This document shows, in pieces, positions 14,259 to 17,897 of a stretch of 17,897 nucleotides of DNA; position 1 is the stretch's first letter, and each line of letters begins with the position of its first letter. Below the pieces are notes generated by a model, which searched no databases, had not been told where the DNA came from, and was given only the letters and a program-made list of their open reading frames with translations. Both the position numbers and the translations under genes were made by a program. The stretch covers positions 1-17,897 of the forward strand of contig JAQULV010000001.1 of assembly GCA_028718405.1 (NCBI GenBank), written 5' to 3'. Origin of the DNA: Smithellaceae bacterium (GTDB taxonomy: Bacteria > Desulfobacterota > Syntrophia > Syntrophales > JAQULV01).

Positions 14259-14453
14259 ATGAAATATTCCTTCACATGCCCCGCCCCCTGTAACGCAAAA
14301 CTGAAGGTCGATGCCAACAGCGACGATGAGGCGATCAGGAAACTCGTCGTGGCAGGCATGGCCCATGCGGCCGAGGCCCATCCGGACATGGACGATATTT
14401 CGGACGCGGAGATGAGAAAGATGATGAAGGCCGGTCTGGAGATCGGTTCCTGA
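14259..14453 (+). CDS. 64-residue Cys-containing small protein
   Basis: This short protein starts MKYSFTCPAPCNAKLKVDAN and continues with an acidic helical part (DDEAIRKLVVAGMAHAAEAHPDMDDISDAEMRKMMKAG). Cys7 and Cys11 lie in a CPAPC motif, and a single His follows in EAHPD. The layout (short beta segment with cysteines, then DDEA-helix and H/P) is reminiscent of DUF1059-like small proteins, but I am not sure of that family. A near-perfect AAAGGAGGTGA ribosome site (14243-14253) suits ATG 14259; a GTG at 14250 lies inside it. Strong translation signals and the clean terminator after it indicate a real, well-expressed gene. It is divergent from marR-hgcAB. Function is unknown. Confidence 0.8.
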   Translation: MKYSFTCPAPCNAKLKVDANSDDEAIRKLVVAGMAHAAEAHPDMDDISDAEMRKMMKAGLEIGS

Positions 14454-14470
14454 CATTCCCGCCTCGCGCT

Positions 14471-14501
14471 AAAGCCCCCGTGTTCGCATCACGGGGGCTT
14501 T
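14471..14501 (+). terminator. Rho-independent terminator after the 64-residue gene
   Basis: AAAGCCCCCGTG (14471-14482), a seven-base loop TTCGCAT and CACGGGGGCTTT (14490-14501) form a perfect 12-bp stem, followed by CTTAT. It starts 17 bases after the stop of the small gene. The A-flank and T-tail mean it could work on both strands. Confidence 0.9.
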
Positions 14502-14763
14502 CTTATACAACGTTCTTTTCGCCCTTTCCGTAAATCCCTTCCTCGATCTCAGTCTCCGGTGCATGCAAATTCGTTTCGCCAGCGACGAAAGACACATGAT
14601 CGCCCGCTGCGGGCTGAGGTATCTTCCCTCTTCTCGGCGGTCATGTGAACGGCAACCCTCCGGAAGAAATCTATCAAGCAGCGACGCACCTTCACGGAAG
14701 TCCCGTCCTGAGGACCATGGAATCGACTTGACAGAGGATGATTAATGCATTAAGTGCGCGCAA

Positions 14764-14778
14764 GAACGATAATCGTTC
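14764..14778. promoter_or_regulatory. 15-bp palindrome upstream of the glycosyltransferase gene
   Basis: GAACGATAATCGTTC is a perfect 7-1-7 inverted repeat, and TTCAATTGAA (14776-14785) overlaps it as a second palindrome. They sit 45 bases before ATG 14823 and 30 bases after a TTGACA, where a regulator could act. No protein is known to bind; the call rests on symmetry and place. Confidence 0.45.
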
Positions 14779-14822
14779 AATTGAATAGGGGCGATGAGCA
14801 ACTAAGATACGGGAATCGGGAC

Positions 14823-17360
14823 ATGAAGATCGTCATTTTTTTCTCCTCCATCGGGCAGGGGCATATCAGTGCGGCTCAAGCCATCGAAAAGGAAATCACG
14901 CGGCAGGACCCCTCGGTCATCGTGCTGAAGAAAGACATCCGCGCTTTCATGGACCCGATGCGGCGCGTGCTCGACGAGAAGCTCTACTGGTTCATCGCCA
15001 AGAATCTACCGGGACTGTTCGACTATCTCTTCACTTCCCTGCAGGAGAAAGGAAACAGCGCGGGCTCGCTGTCCTCGCTGCCGCACGACTATCCTGAGGA
15101 GAAGGTCATTGAGTACCTGAATGCCGAAGCGCCCGACGCCATCCTGGCCACCCATTACGGGTCCGCCCAGGTGCTGGGGAACCTGCGGGAGAAAGGGCTC
15201 CTCCCGGGGATAAAGATCGGATGGCTCCACACCGATTACTTCGAAGGATATTTCCCCAGAATTTCGCTACGCATCGATCGGACCTTTCTTGCCCATCCGG
15301 AACTGACGAGCCGCTGGCTCGCGGCTGGCATTCCCCCGGAATTGATAGAAACGACGGGGATGCCCGTGAATGTTCCCGGCGGAACCGAAGCTGGAGGCAA
15401 GCGATGCCTGGAACGGCTGGATTTCGTCCCCGAGATCAAGACGATCACCATTGCCAGTGGCAAGGAGGGAGCCGCCGATTTCGCCGGTGTCGTCGAAAGT
15501 ATTGCCGCACACACGACGGAGTCGCTCCAGGTCATTGCCGTGTGCGGCTGCAACGAAAAGCAAAGACGGGCCCTGGAGAAACTTCAGCGCCGCCTCTCGT
15601 CGCTCGTCAGACTGGAGATATTGGGGTTTATCCCGCAGGCGGATCTCGTCTCATTCATTTATGCCTCCGATCTGTTCATTACGAAAGCCGGCGGCCTTTC
15701 CCCGGCCGAGGCGTTCACGCTCGGTAAACCCACCATCCTGTTGAACGTGATCAGCGGCCATGAGCGGGAGAACGCAGAGCTTTTCTCCAAACTGGGGATG
15801 GCGCGATTCAACACCGACGTGAAAGAGGTGGGAGCCCAAGTGCTGGAGCTGCTTCACGATCGAGATAAACAGGCGGCGATGTTGGCAGCCCAGCAGGAAT
15901 TTCAGGCCAACATGGACATCGGCAAGATAGCCCGCTTCGCCCTGGATGAGAGCATCAAGGCTCGGCTCCCGGAGGCCGATTTCGGCGTGGAGAAAGGGCT
16001 TGCCGTCCGGAACGCTGAGGAGGCACTGGCGAGATTGGAGGCCGACGCCCCGGCCGACGTCGAGGTTCTTCTCTCCTATTCGACCTCGAAGCAGGATGAA
16101 CGGATCGTCATGGAGAATCCCTTCGGGCACATTGCCCTGCGCGTCGGAGCTACGGTCTACAGTTCGAACCACATGACTCGGTCCGAGGAGGGACCGCTGT
16201 TACAAAATCTCGGCCTGGCGGAATACCTGTTCGGGGTAGAGCCGCCCGTGGGAAGTCAGGATCATACCAGTACGTACGGTATGGCCTATGGGCGCGATAC
16301 ACTGGGCCTGCGCGTCGCCGGTGTGGCGCCGGCATCCCTCGAAAGGATGCATGCCGAGGCGGCGAAGATCGAAGAGGAATTTCGGGCGGGGGAGTGCAAC
16401 TGGAACAGGATCAAAGCGAATTGCGCGGACTTCGTAGTCCGGATCCTTCACGCCGGCGGCTACCGCCTCCAGTACATGGAAGGGCCGGTAAGCGTCGTCA
16501 CCATGCCGCTGGATATCTTTGACAGGGCGCGCAGCGCCTTTGAAGACGATCTCCACTGCGAGACTGAACTGGTGGCCTACCGGCGGCTTCCCGGCTCGCA
16601 GGCCTCGTACCGCTTTTCTCGTTTTCCCCTTTCGTTGGGACAGCCGGTGCGAGCACTGACGCAGATCATTACCAACACCGATCCCGAGAAGATCGAGAAG
16701 GCGGTCAAAAGGCAGTTGACGGGCTACTTCGGCGACGATCGTATCTATTATGAGAATCTGAACAAACGCCTGTCGACGTCGGCGGCGGACGATCTGGATC
16801 GTTCACGCAAGAAGGCCAGAAGAATAGAGGGCGTTCTCTTCGAGGAGATGAAGCAACTGATTACCGCTCGTCAGATGATGCAATTCGCGGCCTACAAGGA
16901 AAAAATCGATCGACAGGTCACCCGGGAATTCATCTTTCTCATCGAGCGTTGTTACGACGTGGCAAGAATATCGATGGAGCACGCGGAAGGCATCATCACC
17001 GGACAAAACGGACTCACGCTGCGGTCCGCCTTTGAAGACCTGATGGGCGAGTACGGGGCATTGAATTTCCGCGAACGACAGACGGAGCAACTCTCCCAGT
17101 TCATCAGCAAGCTGTCGGAGTTCCAGAGTGTCATTGAGAAAGGGCTCTCGGAGGCGGGACAGAAGCGCCATGAACTCGCGGCCGAAGTAAGTGCGGTCTT
17201 GGGTGCGATCGAAAGGAGATTCAAGGACAGTTTCGATCTGACCGCCGCTCCCCTGCGCAAGGCGTTGAAAATGACGAGGGGAAAGAAGGATCCTTCCGTC
17301 GCACCTGTTCACCGCTCCGCAAACGGCGCGAAGTCCGGACGAGGGAAAGGAGCCTCTTAG
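14823..17360 (+). CDS. MGDG-synthase/MurG-like glycosyltransferase fused to a permuted papain-like domain
   Basis: This 845-residue protein has three parts. Residues 1 to about 380 are a GT-B glycosyltransferase of the MGDG synthase/MurG type: IFFSSIGQGHISAAQA at the start, LHTDYFEGYFP, and the donor-site block FITKAGGLSPAEAFTLGKPTILLN with ISGHERENAELF. Such enzymes add sugars to diacylglycerol or lipid carriers. Residues about 415-570 look like a circularly permuted papain fold (LRAT/NlpC or Lnb type): FGHIALRVG gives His436 and NCADFVVRILHAGGY gives Cys534, in the His-before-Cys order of that group. Residues about 630-820 are charged helices, and the end is basic (GKKDPS to GRGKGAS). An acyl-transfer or hydrolysis role on a lipid is plausible but inferred. 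The frame opens at GTG 14754, but ATG 14823 begins exactly at the Rossmann strand of the family; its ribosome site is weak. dedA follows after two bases. Confidence 0.85.
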   Translation: MKIVIFFSSIGQGHISAAQAIEKEITRQDPSVIVLKKDIRAFMDPMRRVLDEKLYWFIAKNLPGLFDYLFTSLQEKGNSAGSLSSLPHDYPEEKVIEYLNAEAPDAILATHYGSAQVLGNLREKGLLPGIKIGWLHTDYFEGYFPRISLRIDRTFLAHPELTSRWLAAGIPPELIETTGMPVNVPGGTEAGGKRCLERLDFVPEIKTITIASGKEGAADFAGVVESIAAHTTESLQVIAVCGCNEKQRRALEKLQRRLSSLVRLEILGFIPQADLVSFIYASDLFITKAGGLSPAEAFTLGKPTILLNVISGHERENAELFSKLGMARFNTDVKEVGAQVLELLHDRDKQAAMLAAQQEFQANMDIGKIARFALDESIKARLPEADFGVEKGLAVRNAEEALARLEADAPADVEVLLSYSTSKQDERIVMENPFGHIALRVGATVYSSNHMTRSEEGPLLQNLGLAEYLFGVEPPVGSQDHTSTYGMAYGRDTLGLRVAGVAPASLERMHAEAAKIEEEFRAGECNWNRIKANCADFVVRILHAGGYRLQYMEGPVSVVTMPLDIFDRARSAFEDDLHCETELVAYRRLPGSQASYRFSRFPLSLGQPVRALTQIITNTDPEKIEKAVKRQLTGYFGDDRIYYENLNKRLSTSAADDLDRSRKKARRIEGVLFEEMKQLITARQMMQFAAYKEKIDRQVTREFIFLIERCYDVARISMEHAEGIITGQNGLTLRSAFEDLMGEYGALNFRERQTEQLSQFISKLSEFQSVIEKGLSEAGQKRHELAAEVSAVLGAIERRFKDSFDLTAAPLRKALKMTRGKKDPSVAPVHRSANGAKSGRGKGAS

Positions 17361-17361
17361 A

Positions 17362-17897
17362 ATGGCCGATCTTTCCCTTTTTACAGGGAATATAGGTACG
17401 CTGATCGGCATCTACTTGGCGTGTGCCGCGGGTATCCCGGTGCCGGAAGAGATCACGCTGATCTCAGCGGGGGTACTGGCCGCGACGAAGCAGCTCACGG
17501 CAAGCACTGCGGCGGCGGCGGGCCTGGCGGGCATTGTCACCAGCGATTGGACGCTCTACTTCCTGGGACGGCATCTGGGCGCGAAGGTATTTCGACTGCC
17601 GGTCCTGCGGAACGTCTTTACGAAATCACGCGTCTTGTGGGCGGAGACTCATATCGGTCGCAACGGTTCCTTGATCTGCTTCTGCGGGCGCTTCCTTCCG
17701 GGGCTCCGCGTTGCCATCTTCGCCGCGTCCGGAGCGCTCGGCGTGAAGCCGCAGGTCTTCATCGGGATGGAACTCCTGGCGGCGATCACCGTGGTTTCGC
17801 TCTGGGTTTCCCTCGGCAACTGGATGGGATCGCGTTTCATCGACGCCGTGGCCTATGCGCAGGAGATCAAAATAACCCTCGTTTGCATGGCGCTCGT
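17362..17897 (+). CDS. DedA-family membrane protein (3' truncated by window end)
   Basis: About 178 residues are visible, starting MADLSLFTGNIGTLIGIYLA and running off the end. DedA (VTT domain) features are present: GIPVPEE in the first re-entrant region, SDWTLYFLGRHLG, and FCGRFLPGLRVAIFAASGALG, which holds the conserved Arg and the PG-x-R motif. Characterised DedA proteins move lipids such as undecaprenyl phosphate or phosphatidylethanolamine across the membrane. AAGGAG (17346-17351) precedes ATG 17362, and the stop of the glycosyltransferase is one base upstream, so the two genes are co-transcribed and may act on the same lipid. The C-terminus cannot be judged. Confidence 0.9.
   Translation, partial: MADLSLFTGNIGTLIGIYLACAAGIPVPEEITLISAGVLAATKQLTASTAAAAGLAGIVTSDWTLYFLGRHLGAKVFRLPVLRNVFTKSRVLWAETHIGRNGSLICFCGRFLPGLRVAIFAASGALGVKPQVFIGMELLAAITVVSLWVSLGNWMGSRFIDAVAYAQEIKITLVCMAL

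Larger units (their letters stand above)
14454..14822. other. 369-base gap with a terminator and promoter-like sites
   Basis: After the stop of the small gene this gap holds a strong hairpin terminator (14471-14501), a small GCCC/GGGC inverted repeat (14602-14614), a TTGACA (14728-14733) without a good -10 (TAAGTG at 17 bases), and a 15-bp palindrome (14764-14778). No coding signature was seen; the 60-codon frame at 14563-14745 has no ribosome site and an unprotein-like composition. No known riboswitch could be recognised. Confidence 0.6.

Noticed and set aside
14563..14745. 60-codon open frame on the + strand
   Set aside because: It has no ribosome site, an Arg/Ser-rich translation without features, and lies in a regulatory gap.

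Overview
This 17.9 kb window looks like chromosomal DNA of an anaerobic, Gram-negative Desulfobacterota-type bacterium (the old Deltaproteobacteria). The assignment is an inference. It rests on a sigma-54 activator paired with a membrane histidine kinase, an hgcAB mercury-methylation gene pair, strong GGAGG ribosome sites and moderately GC-rich codon use. I saw no insertion sequences, CRISPR arrays, tRNAs or rRNAs.

Region 1 (1-9030) is a potassium-transport locus with unusual control. It opens with the 3' part of an NtrC/AlgB-type sigma-54 activator. A gap follows, holding two near-identical dyads 31 bp apart and a good -24/-12 promoter. Next come a KinB-like histidine kinase, a 28-residue membrane peptide, kdpF, kdpA, kdpB and kdpC, tightly packed on the + strand. 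The last gene encodes a kinase-less KdpD: KdpD sensor domain, then a universal-stress domain, then a PTS EIIA(Ntr)-like domain with its phospho-histidine. No KdpE and no KdpD kinase module are visible. The layout suggests that the local two-component pair replaced KdpDE, with the KdpD-Usp-EIIA protein as a soluble potassium/PTS sensor.

Region 2 (9031-11991) holds three + strand genes: a DUF2889-like protein, a DUF4404-like coiled-coil protein with its own sigma-70 promoter, and a two-domain protein. The last joins a calcineurin-type metallophosphoesterase to a nucleotidyltransferase-like domain that carries a cysteine cluster.

Region 3 (12002-13980), on the - strand, is a compact operon marR-hgcA-hgcB. 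HgcA is a corrinoid protein with the diagnostic NVWCAAGK cap-helix motif and a membrane domain. HgcB is a two-cluster ferredoxin ending in Cys-Cys. Together they make methylmercury. The MarR-family regulator at the head of the operon is cysteine-rich, and a perfect 19-bp palindrome overlaps its start codon, which suggests autoregulation.

Region 4 (13981-17897) is on the + strand. It has a 64-residue Cys-containing protein closed by a clean terminator. After a 369-base gap comes a large three-part protein: an MGDG-synthase/MurG-like glycosyltransferase, a permuted papain-like (LRAT/NlpC-type) domain and a helical basic C-terminus. A DedA-family membrane protein follows and runs off the window end. 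These two genes look like an envelope-lipid module.

The points most worth following up are the sigma-54-controlled kdp locus with its KdpD-Usp-EIIA fusion, the marR-hgcAB operon, and the two unusual fusion proteins.
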